NCBI GenBank assembly: GCA_010909165.1
Contig: MU008225.1
Span: 99,440-163,439 of the forward strand
DNA from: Anthoceros angustus
Lineage: Eukaryota; Streptophyta; Anthocerotopsida; Anthocerotales; Anthocerotaceae
Length of the DNA stretch: 64,000 nt
Reading direction: 5' to 3'
In this document: in pieces, positions 26,732 to 38,012 of the stretch
How the letters are laid out: each line of letters opens with the position of its first letter
Numbering within the stretch: the first letter of the stretch is position 1
Made by a program: the position numbers and the translations under genes
The notes under the pieces: generated by a model
Database searches by the model: none
Seen by the model: the letters and a program-made list of their open reading frames with translations, nothing else
What the model was told of the DNA's origin: nothing

Positions 26732-26947
26732 GTTTGCCTCATGCAATCCTTTGCATCCGTGTGATGCCATCCCTGTAAATCGATAGCTGAATTTTTGGTT
26801 TCCAATACATCTTGGGTTTTGAACGGGCGACAATGCCTAGGGTGGCTTCCAGTTACATGTACAGGTTCGTCAAATGAGTAAGAATAGGAGTTGTACCAGA
26901 GTCCAGACCATCAAGATCTGAGCCGCGAGAAAAGACTACCTGCCTAA

Positions 26948-29191
26948 TTAATCGAGAGTCACTACCCAACCTAACTTGTCCTCTGCTTTGCCAGTCTGAA
27001 TGTCAGTCAGATCCTTGTACAGCTCCTGAGAAACCTTGCCTACTTCTCCACCACTGAACTCGACCCTGGCACAAACATAAAGCGCACAAAACTTAGGATC
27101 ATACAGAAGAGACAAGCCAACGTCTTCAGAGCCAACAGTATGAGGAGCAACCTTCTGTCTCCGTAAGTAATAGACCCGACAGGAGAGATCACCACGGCTG
27201 TCCCTGAGCAAAACACCTCATCTGCCTCAAGCAATTCTTCTACTTGTAGAGGCCGTTCATCAACCTGTTCATACAAAATGATGCACTGCAAATTAGATGC
27301 ACTGGAAATTAGGTGTTGCCAATAAGGTTCACATACTACTTTCTCAACAGTTCTTCAAGCAACATAGTTTGCTAGGTGAAGTACCTGGTAGCCACGGCTG
27401 CGAGCTAACTCGATTATGCTTTTCCGGGTAACGCCCGAGAGAATCGTACCACGCAATGCTGGAGTGACAATTGCACCATTCTGCAGTGTAACTAGGGCAT
27501 CAGAGTCATGAGCTCCACAGAGCAAAAGTACCTCCACAACCATGCTGCTAAACTTCACCCCTCACCTTGAACATGAAGATGTTGCACGACGACACCTCTT
27601 CCACGTACTTGTTTTCCACAGCATCGAGGTAGAGTACGTCAGAATACCCTTTCCCTTTTGCTGCCAACTGTGTCTTCAAAACCTGTAAGATTAGGGCGAT
27701 AAGTGAGGCACTAAACATATCAGGGGACTGTCGCACTACCACGAGCGGTTCGGATGAAATCTTACAGGAGCATAGTTGCCTATCGTTTTCACCCCACCAG
27801 TTCCTCCAGGTGCGGCTCGATGGTAGAATTCTTCCACCTTGAGTGAAATCGGTGCCAGACCTTCCTAACATAAGGTGTAAAGAAGACAGTATTAAGCTAT
27901 GCAGGCAGACTTTAGTGCAGAAGGTGACTTCCTTCTCAAAGAATCGACCAAGTGAACCCGGCAGTCCAAGGAATGGATATGCCACCAAAGGGGCCTAAAG
28001 CTTACCTTGAAATAATTGCCAACTGGAGACACGTAAATGACGAAGGTGTACTCGCTTGCGGGAGCCAACCCCAGAACAGCTCCAGTTCCAAGAAGAAGGG
28101 GTCTAATGTACAAAGAGCCTTTGCCTGTGGGAGGAATCTGTTCAACAGCGCAAGCCCACTAATTACCATCAATCAGGAGCAATGGCCTCACCATTGAGAA
28201 ATGCCACATTATATAAGAAGATTAACATACCCAGCGCTTATTTGCGAGCACGGCCTCCTTCACCCCGTTCACAAAGGCATCCACTGAAGGTGCGGGCATA
28301 CTGAGTCTGTCAGCACCAAGTTGCATGCGAAGAGCATTTTCCTCTGGCCTGAACAATAGAATCTGCCCACTCTCAGTCCTGTAGGCTTTCAGGCCCTCAA
28401 ACAAACCCTGCAGTCAAGAAAAGCGCCATAGTCGATTCAGGCTCAAGGATTACAAGCCGAAACCCTTCCATACCATTAGAAAAACGACACTGTGCGGGAA
28501 AAAGACCAAATCAACCACACAAGTACAGTCCAGGACGCTGCCCGTAATACCTGCCCGTAATTCAACACTGCTGCTGACGGACTCATTTCCAAATTACCGA
28601 AAGGCAACAATTCACCCTTCTGCCAATGCCCGTTAGCATCATACTTCATAACGTACATGCGATCAGTCGGTCGGATTCCAAACCCTAGATTGTCCACATC
28701 AATGCCTGAAAACGCATCCAGGTCACTGGAATAGGCCACACATCCCTCAGGGCACATCAACGGATGCAGCAAACCAAAACTGTATGACGTGAACAACCAA
28801 CACTATCCATCCAGCTGCTGACAACAAAGGCAGCAACGGGGCACTAACTTCAACGACTTTGCAAGTGCAGCCTCAGATGCAGTAGAGTGCAACCTAGAGC
28901 TCCTCAGACAAACACCATTCCGTCCCCACTCCACCTGCCAACCACTCACCGGGATAAGAACTCTATTGCAGGGAAAATTTCACTGTAGCAAAATCAGCTA
29001 CAGAACCACTTCAATCCAAAATTCCATACCGCAGACAAATTCTGACGAGACTGGAGCAACAAACAATCCCGACTAAAACCGCGGAATGAGCTCCTCAATC
29101 CAACTCCCTGCTGCCGGGCAAAAACATCCGGCAGCGTCGCGCTTTCGTGCCAACGCGGCAAGAGCAGCTTACGACCGCACAGCAACGCCAT
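26948..29191 (-). CDS. Branched-chain amino acid aminotransferase (BCAT), organellar
   Basis: PLP enzyme interconverting Leu/Ile/Val and their 2-oxo acids. Exons resolved, high to low: 28725 (or slightly higher)-28551, 28407-28231, 28137-28006, 27864-27766, 27682-27566, 27480-27385, 27264-27152, 27065-26948. The first exon starts near 29191 ([14 protein letters not shown]) and its donor is probably the GTATGG near 29027. The exon 1-2 phase was not settled, so a small exon may be missing. Motifs: [67 protein letters not shown] (PLP-binding Lys region), [31 protein letters not shown], and the end [18 protein letters not shown]. The N-terminus is basic and Ser-rich, as in plastid or mitochondrial forms. 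An inexact copy of seven internal exons lies at 34686-36136. Confidence 0.92.
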
Positions 29192-29837
29192 CCTCCGGGT
29201 CCCTATTTTGACAGACTGCAGACCTGCCCGGGGCATAATTCTCTCCAGCAGCAGTAGGCTCCGCACCCGAGGCCAAACAAGGAAAGAAGCCTATCTTCAG
29301 TTGCTCTCCAGCTCATCACCCGTCCGTGCGGAAAGCGCATGCAAGAAACGGCTTGCGCGGCAAATTTCGCTTCATTCGCATTCTGCTTCCGCCATGCGCA
29401 TTGCCAAGTGCGAAACAACGCTGCTCCAGCAGGGAACGACTCGGAGACGTCTCATCAGGTGCTGATATTTCGGCCTTCCACGCCGACTTGCCAAGACCGT
29501 GGCGAGAGATAATCTTTAGAATCCACGGGAGCCTGGAGCAACATAAACTGCATACCATAAGACCGCCATGTTCTACATATCTAGCCTTCTGGAAGTCGAT
29601 TCCGACAACGCCTGGCGATGCTGCTGAAAATACTGCCGATGTTCGGATCACAGTAGGTGCCTATTCTTGTTCATTTCCTCATAGCTACCTGGGTGTCGAA
29701 AGAATTTTCCAGTTTCTGTGTCTAATTTTAATTTTTTTATGTAGTTTCCCGAATAGTGAAGGAAGTCCCCTGTCTCAGGGCTACTTGATTCAATTTCAAA
29801 CACGGTCATCCTGGAATGCCAAGCTTGATTCAATTCC
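29192..29837. other. BCAT promoter side, no gene recognised
   Basis: BCAT 5' flank and intergenic DNA. In-frame Met codons at 29236 and 29266 could extend the BCAT N-terminus. No other coding feature is supported. Confidence 0.45.
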
Positions 29838-30130
29838 TGAGACGACTCATTTCATGGATGTGAAGCTCCGAGCCGACCGCGCCCAGGGCGTGTGCTGCAT
29901 GTGAATCGCTCTTGCTGCATGCATATGCTGAGTGCCCAGAAGCACCACATGTAGTGCAGGTGCTACAATTTCGGAATCGGCCCTGCCCAATTTCAGTGAT
30001 CGCTCAGGAGATCGATCACGTCTGTCCGTTTGCTCAAGGTTTGCCATCTACAGTTTGTGATACAAAAAGCTGAGGCACCTGACAGGAAGAGCTGTTGTAC
30101 AGCACAGCTCCAGCACAGTATGAGAGGGGA
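29838..30130 (+). repeat. Duplicated block, copy A
   Basis: Shares an ordered set of similar segments with 32010-32330: tgagacgactcat, gcgtgtgctgcat, gcatatgctgagtgcccag, tttgctcaaggtttgcc and aagctgaggcacctg. Spacing is similar but there are many substitutions, so it is an old duplication. It lies just upstream of the low-complexity coding frame at 30212. Confidence 0.7.
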
Positions 30131-30211
30131 TGGTAGTGCAGGTAGAGACGGCAGCAGAGGAGGAAGACCTGTTGCCAGGAGGGGCGCCAGAGCTTTAGGC
30201 GGGGCTAGCCC

Positions 30212-31300
30212 AGCCGGGGATCCTTTGCCAGAATCCTCACTGCCTCCCCTGCTGAGAGCCCGGCATCCCCTGCCACCGAGTACCTGGCCTCGTCCCCTGC
30301 CGAGTACCTGGCCTCCTCCCCTGCTGAGTATCCGGCCTCGAACTCTCCCCCTGCGGAGTACGTACCGGCCCCCCCCCGCAGAGTGCCCGGCCTCCAGGCA
30401 ATTCTGGCAGGGGGGCCTCCACATCAGGCAGGCGGATGTGGAGGGCCTGTGCCCGTCCAGCCGGATTACCTGTCGGATGACGAACCTCACACACCAACAG
30501 CAGAAGAGCTCCGCAGGGTGATGGCGCAGGCGTGGGAGACGCTTCTTCAGAGCAGTCGCACTCCGCAGCGCTGGTCCGTGGCATCGGGCAGGGCCAACTC
30601 GGAGGAGTCCGACTCCGACTTGGGGGAGATTTTGATTGCGTTCACGAGGGCCATGGAGATCAGGGACACTCGGCGTGCGCCCAATATGAGCATGACGGCT
30701 CCGACGCCGCCCAGTAACATCATGCCGCGGCCCATCGTGAGCTCAGATACAAATCGGCACGCCGGCCCTCAGGTTGCAGGCACATTGATGCAACCTTACG
30801 GACGATCGCGAGGAGGAGCTGGACGAGGTAACGTCATGCCGCGGCCCACCGTGAGCCCAGGTGGAGACCGGCACGCCCGCCCTCAGGTTGCAGCCACATT
30901 GATGCACCCTCAGGTTGCAGCCACATTGATGCACCCTCAGGTTGCAGCCACATTGATGCACCCTCAGGTTGCAGCCACATTGATGCACCCTCAGGTTGCA
31001 GCCGCACTGATGCACCCTCAGGTCGCAGCCACATTGATGCACCCTCACGGGCGAGGAGGAGCTGGGCGAGGTTATGTCATACCGGGGCTTATCGCGAGCC
31101 CTGGTGCAGGTCGGCACGCCGGCCCTCAGGTTGCAGCCACACCGATGCAACCTCACGGGCGAGGAGGAGCTCGACGACGTCCAGACTCAACGATAGATAA
31201 CTCTGTCCATGTTAACCACGTCCTGTGCATGAGATTGATTTGTTTTGCAGCAGCAGCTTGTTCCACTGCAAGGGCACTGCATAAAGTCGGATGCCAATAA
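30212..31300 (+). CDS. Hypothetical Pro/Ala-rich protein with coding minisatellites (partial model)
   Basis: One frame is open from 30212 (after a stop) to the stop at 31300, with the first Met at 30383. It contains two in-frame minisatellites: an imperfect 24-bp unit coding Pro-Ala-Glu-Tyr-type octapeptides (about 30236-30362) and six 27-bp units coding PQVAATLMH (30881-31042). Between them is an acidic stretch (QPDYLSDDEPHTPTAEELRR, GRANSEESDSDLGE). The rest is rich in Arg/Gly/Pro (HGRGGAGRG). No domain is recognised. Because the repeats precede the first Met and keep frame, an upstream exon spliced in is likely. The 3' end (from about 31190) resembles the region near 32800-32880. It could also be part of a repetitive element rather than a host gene. 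Confidence 0.35.
   Translation, partial: SRGSFARILTASPAESPASPATEYLASSPAEYLASSPAEYPASNSPPAEYVPAPPRRVPGLQAILAGGPPHQAGGCGGPVPVQPDYLSDDEPHTPTAEELRRVMAQAWETLLQSSRTPQRWSVASGRANSEESDSDLGEILIAFTRAMEIRDTRRAPNMSMTAPTPPSNIMPRPIVSSDTNRHAGPQVAGTLMQPYGRSRGGAGRGNVMPRPTVSPGGDRHARPQVAATLMHPQVAATLMHPQVAATLMHPQVAATLMHPQVAAALMHPQVAATLMHPHGRGGAGRGYVIPGLIASPGAGRHAGPQVAATPMQPHGRGGARRRPDSTIDNSVHVNHVLCMRLICFAAAACSTARALHKVGCQ
30881..31042 (+). repeat. 27-bp minisatellite, six units
   Basis: Six head-to-tail copies of a 27-bp unit starting cctcaggttgcagccacatt. The first four are identical; the fifth has two substitutions (ccgcactg) and the sixth has one (ggtcgcagcc). The unit length is a multiple of three and keeps the surrounding frame open. 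Confidence 0.95.
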
Positions 31301-31470
31301 CGCTAGGAAACATCATTGATAGCAGTTTGATCAATCTCAATCACGACTTGTCCTTCTGAGGAGATAGGGCAAACAAGGGAGATGCATATGGACCTTTTTA
31401 GGAGGAATTGTCTTCTGTGCACCAATTTGCACTATGTACCTAGATAGCTACACAGTCTTGCAAGTGCCAG
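31301..31470. other. Intergenic, nothing recognised
   Basis: A short phrase (aacatcattgatagca, about 31310) recurs near 33824, showing that this low-complexity zone contains further diverged repeats. No gene was found. Confidence 0.4.
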
Positions 31471-31900
31471 TGCTTTGGTGGAAGCACAAGAGTGTTCGAT
31501 GCATCGTCCAAGACAACCGTGGGGGTTTGGAATGCTACTTTCGGGGGTATGCTGACCTGATCGTTTTGCAGCTCTACTCGGCAGGGGTGCAGCCAGATTG
31601 TTGGACATTTCCCAGCTTACTCCGAGCATGCATAAGCCTGTTAGAAAGTGATGAGGCTATTGTTTGTTCATGGATCGCTCACACCAGATACCGGCAGACA
31701 GGCAAGGAAATCCATGCCCAAATTCTCAAGGAGAGGTACGAGTCAGACATCGTGGTTGGCAATGCTCGGGTGCAAATGTATGCCAAATGTGGGAACATGG
31801 TAGATGCTCAAATGGTTATCGATTCATTGTCCCAGCGTGATGCGGTGTCATGGAAAGCAATGGCAGCACGGTATGGCCAGCAAGGGCCGACTGAAAATGT
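31471..31900 (+). pseudogene. Decayed PLS-type PPR fragment
   Basis: Recognisable PPR pieces in two frames. RVFDA...VWNAT at about 31490-31540 is followed, after a one-base shift, by GYAD, LYSAGVQPDCWTFPSLLRAC, GKEIHAQILKERYESDIVV, MYAKCGNMVDAQ and RDAVSWKAMAARYGQQG. It covers about two and a half PLS triplets with no start, no E domain and an extra insertion after the LLRAC helix. It is flanked on both sides by the duplicated blocks at 29.8 and 32.0 kb. Confidence 0.8.
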
Positions 31901-32009
31901 AGCTCTTCAATCCTGGACCAGGCGGACGGGACCAGCTAGGGTTAGGAAGATATATCAGTACAGCGACCCTTCCACCCTCCACATGTTGCGCTGTAATGCA
32001 GAGACATTC

Positions 32010-32330
32010 CTGAGACGACTCATGGGATGGATTTGACGCTCCAAGCCGATCGCCCCGGGCGTGTGCTGCATACGAATCGCCTTGCTGCTTGCATATGCTG
32101 AGTGCCCAGTTGCTACTCCAGACAGTTTAGATGCTGCAATGAGTGTCCCAGAGACTAGATCCATCTTGAATCGGAATCGGCCTTGCCCATTTTCAGTGAT
32201 TCGCTCATGAGATCACGTCTGAGCGTTTGCTCAAGGTTTGCCTTCTACAGGTCGTCATACGTAAAGCTGAGGCACCTGGTAAGAGGAGGTGCTGTACAGT
32301 ACAGCTTCAGCATAGTATGGTGACGGATCG
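32010..32330 (+). repeat. Duplicated block, copy B
   Basis: Diverged partner of 29838-30130 with the same order of shared segments. Sequence downstream (32330-32700: ggcggcagcagagaagga, Pro/Arg-rich codons) also follows the order of copy A but without a long open frame, so the hypothetical gene appears broken here. Confidence 0.7.
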
Positions 32331-32856
32331 CAGTGCAGCCAGAGGCGGCAGCAGAGAAGGAACACCTCCCAGAGAAATTGCTCACAGGAGGCGCTCCGAG
32401 GTAGCAGCCGCGCTTCGTTTGCAGACATCCGCACTGCCTCTTCAGCCGGATCGCAGGCCTCCCACAAATGCCGCCGGGGGGGGCCTCCACGGCATCGGCG
32501 GCCGTTTTTCTTTCCTGCTGGATCTCGATCCTTTCCAGCCAATAGAGCAGGCGGGGCCGCATCCGCGGATCCTTGCCGGAATCTCCTCAGCCTGTCTTGC
32601 GGGGTGATCCTCCCGATAATGCTGCCAGGGGGCCCTCCAGTGACATCACGGATGCTCCGCAGCGTGCAGCGGAGGCTCCGGAGCCGCCGCCGGCCATGTG
32701 AGCCCAACTAGAGATGGGCACGCCGGAAGGGGGCTGCAACCTCCCGGGCGAGGAGAAGCGAGGGAGGGGCCAGGAAGAGCTCCACCAAGTTCAGAATCGA
32801 CGGTCGGTACCTCTGTCCGTGTTAACAACGCCCTGTGTGTGAAATTAATTTGTGTT

Positions 32857-33408
32857 GCAGCAGGAATTTGTTCCACCAAGTGATCCTTGCAACTCTGTTT
32901 CTCAGATTCGTTGCCCACCATTACCACAAATTCGAAAGCGCGGATCCGGAGAAGGCCATGTAGATGAGGCTGATTCAGGTTTGCCTCCGAGCACTCCCAA
33001 GAGGAGCCGACTGTAATGCGATCGGAACTGAGCTCTGCGCCTTTCCTGCATGCGCAGAAATTTGTACACCATGTCGGGCGAGCGAACGACGTGCGTGATA
33101 TGTAAAAGTAGTGGGCGCAGGAGCGGTATGCAGCAGGAATTTGTTCCACCAAGTGATCCTTGCAACTCTGTTTCTCAGATTCGTTGCCCACCATTACCAC
33201 AAATTCGAAAGCGCGGATCCGGAGAAGGCCATGTAGATGAGGCTGATTCAGGTTTGCCTCCGAGCACTCCCAAGAGGAGCCGACTGTAATGCGATCGGAA
33301 CTGAGCTCTGCGCCTTTCCTGCATGCGCAGAAATTTGTACACCATGTCGGGCGAGCGAACGACGTGCGTGATATGTAAAAAGTAGTGGGCGCAGGAGCGG
33401 TATGCAGC
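32857..33408 (+). repeat. 273-bp tandem duplication
   Basis: The segment beginning gcagcaggaatttgttccac at 32857 is repeated at 33130, so the period is 273 bp. The copies appear identical except for one extra A in an A-run near 33380. The second copy ends at about 33408. The first copy starts right after tgtgttgcag, which looks like a splice acceptor. No coding role is recognised. Confidence 0.9.
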
Positions 33409-34685
33409 GGGATATCATACCTTCATATTTGATAATCAAACTCGTAACAGATTTGGCTTCTCCTATCAGCAACAGGCGACAAATAGAGGTGTTCTTCATA
33501 CTTGGAGCCCAACATATAAGCAAAGCGAAGTGACAGCTCTAGCTGGGTGTTCTCCAATATGCTTAGATGGCTAGTTGAAGGTCATGGCTCCATTTTAAAG
33601 CGTAGATCCAGTTATTTCCAAGTTTGTTCTCCAGTTTACCGACCGGTTTGAGGTGTGAGAATCTTGTATGTTAGATCATTCATCGTACTATGCATGAAGT
33701 TTGGACTAGCCCTATACATAGAATTAGAGCTTGCTTGATGTAGAAGGTGAAGCTAAAAACGCTGGTCCACAATGGAAGGGATTATGCAAGTGTCGGAGAC
33801 TCGGATGCCTAGGAGGCTAACAAACATCATTGATAGCATTTTTGATAAATCACAGCTTGCCCTTGAAGAAGGCGTCTTCATTGCACCTACATGCATACAC
33901 GGTTTTGCCGCCATTTCCAGTAAGTGTGAAGGAGCCTGCAGGTCAGATTATATCTACTGGTTCGCACAACTGCAGTGGAGTAGATGTTGTAAACTTAAGA
34001 GAAACTCTGCGGAATGTCCATTTCGTTGATGGAGATTTTTCAAGGACGTCACAGTGTTAGCATTGCTGATCCTATCCCTGGCGTCCGGGTTGGTGGAAAC
34101 AACCAGCGATGTCCATCATTAACAGGAACAGAAAGCTGGAAGTGGATTAAACACCTAGGCAACCAGCTGGCCTCTTTCAATCCTGGTAGACACTTTGTCG
34201 ATGACCTGTTTCGGCCCGCCATTCGTCAAAAACTGCCAGAAGGAAGGCGTGGAATGTAAACCATGGGAATAATGATCCAGCAGTGCAGCGGGTGACAGTG
34301 CGTGTAGCACAAGTTTCCTTGTCAGCGGTGGAGAGATGCGGATGTCGAGCGATATGCAGACCAGTTCGCTTAAATGCAGGTGGGTGGCTACTGTATGTAC
34401 ATACGGTACTTGGTGTTGTTCCGTTGCCAAATGGAAATGGAAGCAATTGCTGTAAACGACTGCCATTGGAAGCGCATTGAGCATTAACCAACTTCTTCGC
34501 GTTTCCGTTGATGAACACCAGCCGGGTTTTGAAAGTGAGGCGGGCTGCACTGCAACTTCTGTGTCTCAACTCCATCCAGGAAAACACATCCAGGAAACAA
34601 ATCCAGGAGACACTTGCTGGGCATGAGCTTGCGTCCCAAGGGTTCTATATCCCCTTCCCAGGCGTTTCTCATCGGACTGGGACTT
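33409..34685. other. Unassigned DNA, short reading frames only
   Basis: No gene recognised. A short plus-strand frame at 33830-34057 (containing GVDVVNLRETLRNVHFVDGD) and minus-strand frames at about 34155-34587 have no motif I know. The last base before the BCAT-derived copy is 34685. Confidence 0.4.
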
Positions 34686-36136
34686 GGTGAAGTACCTGGT
34701 AGCCACGGCTGCGAGCTAACTCGATTATGCTTTTCCGGGTAACGCCCGAGAGAATCGTACCACGCAATGCTGGAGTGACAATTGCACCATTCTGCAGTGT
34801 AACTAGGGCATCAGAGTCATGAGCTCCACAGAGCAAAAGTACCTCCACAACCATGCTGCTAAACTTCACCCTCACCTTGAACATGAAGATGTTGCACGAC
34901 GACACCTCTTCCACGTACTTGTTTTCCACAGCATCGAGGTAGAGTACGTCAGAATACCCTTTCCCTTTGCTGCCAACTGTGTCTTCAAAACCTGTAAGAT
35001 TAGGGCGATAAGTGAGGCACTAAACATATCAGGGGACTGTCGCACTACCACGAGCGGTTCGGATGAAATCTTACAGGAGCATAGTTGCCTATCGTTTTCA
35101 CCCCACCAGTTCCTCCAGGTGCGGCTCGATGGTAGAATTCTTCCACCTTGAGTGAAATCGGTGCCAGACCTTCCTAACATAAGGTGTAAAGAAGACAGTA
35201 TTAAGCTATGCAGGCAGACTTTAGTGCAGAAGGTGACTTCCTTCTCAAAGAATCGACCAAGTGAACCCGGCAGTCCAAGGAATGGATATGCCACCAAAGG
35301 GCCTAAAGCTTACCTTGAAATAATTGCCAACTGGAGACACGTAAATGACGAAGGTGTACTCGCTTGCGGAGCCAACCCCAGAACAGCTCCAGTTCCAAGA
35401 AGAAGGGGTCTAATGTACAAAGAGCCTTTGCCTGTGGGAGGAATCTGTTCAACAGCGCAAGCCCACTAATTACCATCAATCAGGCAATGGCCTCACCATT
35501 GAGAAATGCCACATTATATAAGAAGATTAACATACCCAGCGCTTATTTGCGAGCACGGCCTCCTTCACCCCGTTCACAAAGGCATCCACTGAAGGTGCGG
35601 GCATACTGAGTCTGTCAGCACCAAGTTGCATGCGAAGAGCATTTTCCTCTGGCCTGAACAATAGAATCTGCCCACTCTCAGTCCTGTAGGCTTTCAGGCC
35701 CTCAAACAAACCCTGCAGTCAAGAAAAGCGCCATAGTCGATTCAGGCTCAAGGATTACAAGCCGAAACCCTTCCATACCATTAGAAAAACGACACTGTGC
35801 GGGAAAAAGACCAAATCAACCACACAAGTACAGTCCAGGACGCTGCCCGTAATACCTGCCCGTAATTCAACACTGCTGCTGACGGACTCATTTCCAAATT
35901 ACCGAAAGGCAACAATTCACCCTTCTGCCAATGCCCGTTAGCATCATACTTCATAACGTACATGCGATCAGTCGGTCGGATTCCAAACCCTAGATTGTCC
36001 ACATCAATGCCTGAAAACGCATCCAGGTCACTGGAATAGGCCACACATCCCTCAGGGCACATCAACGGATGCAGCAAACCAAAACTGTATGACGTGAACA
36101 ACCAACACTATCCATCCAGCTGCTGACAACAAAGGC
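34686..36136 (-). pseudogene. Partial duplicated BCAT, frameshifted
   Basis: Copy of 27375-28831 (1457 bp) as 1451 bp. It includes introns and seven internal BCAT exons but lacks exon 1 and the last two exons, so it cannot code BCAT. Differences I find are six missing bases only, at five places: cacccctc to caccctc, ccctttt to cccttt, aagggg to aaggg, gcgggag to gcggag, and caggagcaa to caggcaa. I saw no substitutions. The missing T in the exon coding AAKGKG and the missing G in the exon coding GLAPASEY each shift the frame. The right end joins the 5S-derived element across the shared octamer acaaaggc. Confidence 0.93.
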
Positions 36137-36303
36137 TGGGGCCCTTTCCTCACCATTGACGGCCAGCACCATACCCAAGTAGCGCAAGCAACCACGGCCC
36201 CAAAAGAACACCACTATTAAGCGCCCTCGCCCTCGATCAGACCTGGGATGGGTGTCCTTACATCATCTACTACATAGTACAAAGCCTTAGCCTTAGCCTT
36301 GGC
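36129..36303 (+). mobile_element. 5S rRNA-derived element, copy a
   Basis: Plus-strand sequence related to 5S rRNA but opposite in orientation to the array. Its core (36205-36258) aligns without gaps to the sense strand of the array's 5S gene over 54 positions with 12 mismatches. The match includes ttaagcgccct (A-box region) and ctgggatgggtg (C-box region). Upstream it has accatacc, similar to the 5S 5' part. The 3' end is ccttagccttagccttgg rather than a normal 5S 3' end. It could be a Cassandra-type TRIM fragment, a SINE3-like element or a diverged 5S pseudogene. It joins the BCAT copy at acaaaggc (36129-36136). Confidence 0.7.
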
Positions 36304-36900
36304 TGCCGGCAGCCCGGCCCCGAGTCATTCTTTGTGACGGCGTGTGTGTGACGCTTTTGTGGGGCCCGGGTCATTCTTTGTGACGGCGTGTGTGACGCTT
36401 TTGTTGAGGGTGATAAAAGTGGAGGGCGCAGAAATGCCTTGAAGAAAGGGTGATAAAAGTGGAGGGTGGGGCAGAAATGCCTTGAATAAAGAAAGGGTGA
36501 TACAAGTGGAGGGTGGGGCAGGAAATGCCTTGAATAAAGGGTGATAAAAGTGGAGGCAGGACATGAAATACTTTGAATAAAGGGTGATAAAAGTGGAGGG
36601 TGATTGGATTATGTAGGCAATAAACGGGTGATTGGATTATGTAGGCAATAAATGGGTGATTGAATTATGTAGGCAGCAAAAGGTACTTCAATTCTCTAGG
36701 ATCAGCAAATGGTGATTCAATTCTAGGAATGAGCTGGGTTTGGGTGCCATATAGTGTGTGATGTAGGGAAGTAGGAGTTGGGTTTCATTTTATTTATTCA
36801 TAGGCATGGATTTTATTCATAGAGGTGTGAGGTGTGTGATGTGGGCAGGACATGGGAGTTGGGTTTTGTTTTATCCATGAAGCTTTCAAAGAGGAGAGAA

Positions 36901-36994
36901 AGGGTGCAGCACCGGACTTCCGGAGGTCACCCATCCAGTACTGATCCGCCCAAGGGCGCTTAACTGCGGAGTTCGATGGGATCTCGACCGCACC
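36901..36994 (-). rRNA. 5S rRNA copy 1, shortened
   Basis: 94 bp. Has the A-box and C-box regions but has lost most of the 5' domain between ggatc and the first 12 bases. Confidence 0.8.
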
Positions 36995-37669
36995 ACGTGT
37001 ACCAAGGGCGTCCACGTGGAGCAACACGTGCTGGCATCCGCCTTGGCCGCCGGCAGCCTGCCCCGAGGTCATTCTTTGTGACGGCGTGTGTGTGACGCTT
37101 TTGTGGGGCCCGGGGTCATTCTTTGTGACGGCGTGTGTGTGTGACGTTTTCTTTTGTTGAGGGTGATAAAAAGTGGAGGGCGCGGCAAGAAATGCCTTGA
37201 AGAAAGGGTGATAAAAGTGGAGGGTGGGGCAGGAAATGCCTTGAATAAAGAAAGGGTGATACAAGTGGAGGGTGGGGCGGGAAATGCCTTGAATAAAGGG
37301 TGATAAAAGTGGAGGGCAGGACATGAAATACTTTGAATAAAGGGTGATAAAAGTGGAGGGTGATTGGATTATGTAGGCAATAAACGGGTGATTGGATTAT
37401 GTAGGCAATAAATGGGTGATTGAATTATGTAGGCAGCAAAAGGTACTTCAATTCTCTAGGATCAGCAAATGGTGATTCAATTCTCTAGGAATGAGCTGGG
37501 TTTGGGTGCCATATAGTGTGATGTAGGGAGGAAGTAGGAGTTGGGTTTGGGTTTCATTTTATTTATTCATAGGCATGGATTTTATTCATAGAGGTGTGAG
37601 GTGTGTGATGTGGGCAGGACATGGGAGTTGGGTTTTGTTTTATCCATGAAGCTTTCAAAGAGGAGAGAA

Positions 37670-37780
37670 AGGGTGCAGCACCGGACTTCCGGAGGTCACC
37701 CATCCAGTACTGATCCGGCCCAAGGGCGCTTAACTGCGGAGTTCGATGGGATCCGTGTAGTAGCCTGGTATGACCGCACC
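37670..37780 (-). rRNA. 5S rRNA copy 2, near full length
   Basis: 111 bp. Both ends and the full agtactgatcc core are present; a few bases are missing from G/C runs. Confidence 0.88.
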
Positions 37781-37863
37781 ACGTGTACCAAGGCGTCCAC
37801 GTGGAGCAACACGTGCTGGCATCCGCCTTGGCCGCCGGCAGCCCGGCCCCGAGGGTCATTCTT

Positions 37864-38012
37864 TATTGACGGCCAGCACCATACCCAAGTAGCGCAAGCA
37901 ACCACGGCCCCAAAGAACACCACTATTAAGCGCCCTCGCCCTCGATCAGACCTGGGATGGGTGTCCTTACATCATCTACTACATAGTACAAAGCCTTAGC
38001 CTTAGCCTTGGC
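37864..38012 (+). mobile_element. 5S-derived element, copy b (5' shortened)
   Basis: Same element as at 36129 but beginning at ttgacggccagc. The core is 37914-37967. It lies between two halves of a duplicated spacer segment (ccttggccgccggcagcc on both sides), so unit 2 carries an insertion with duplicated flanks. Confidence 0.7.

Noticed and set aside
25268-26833. Long minus-strand frames across the HPR gene
   Set aside because: Antisense shadows caused by the high GC content of the intronless HPR gene.
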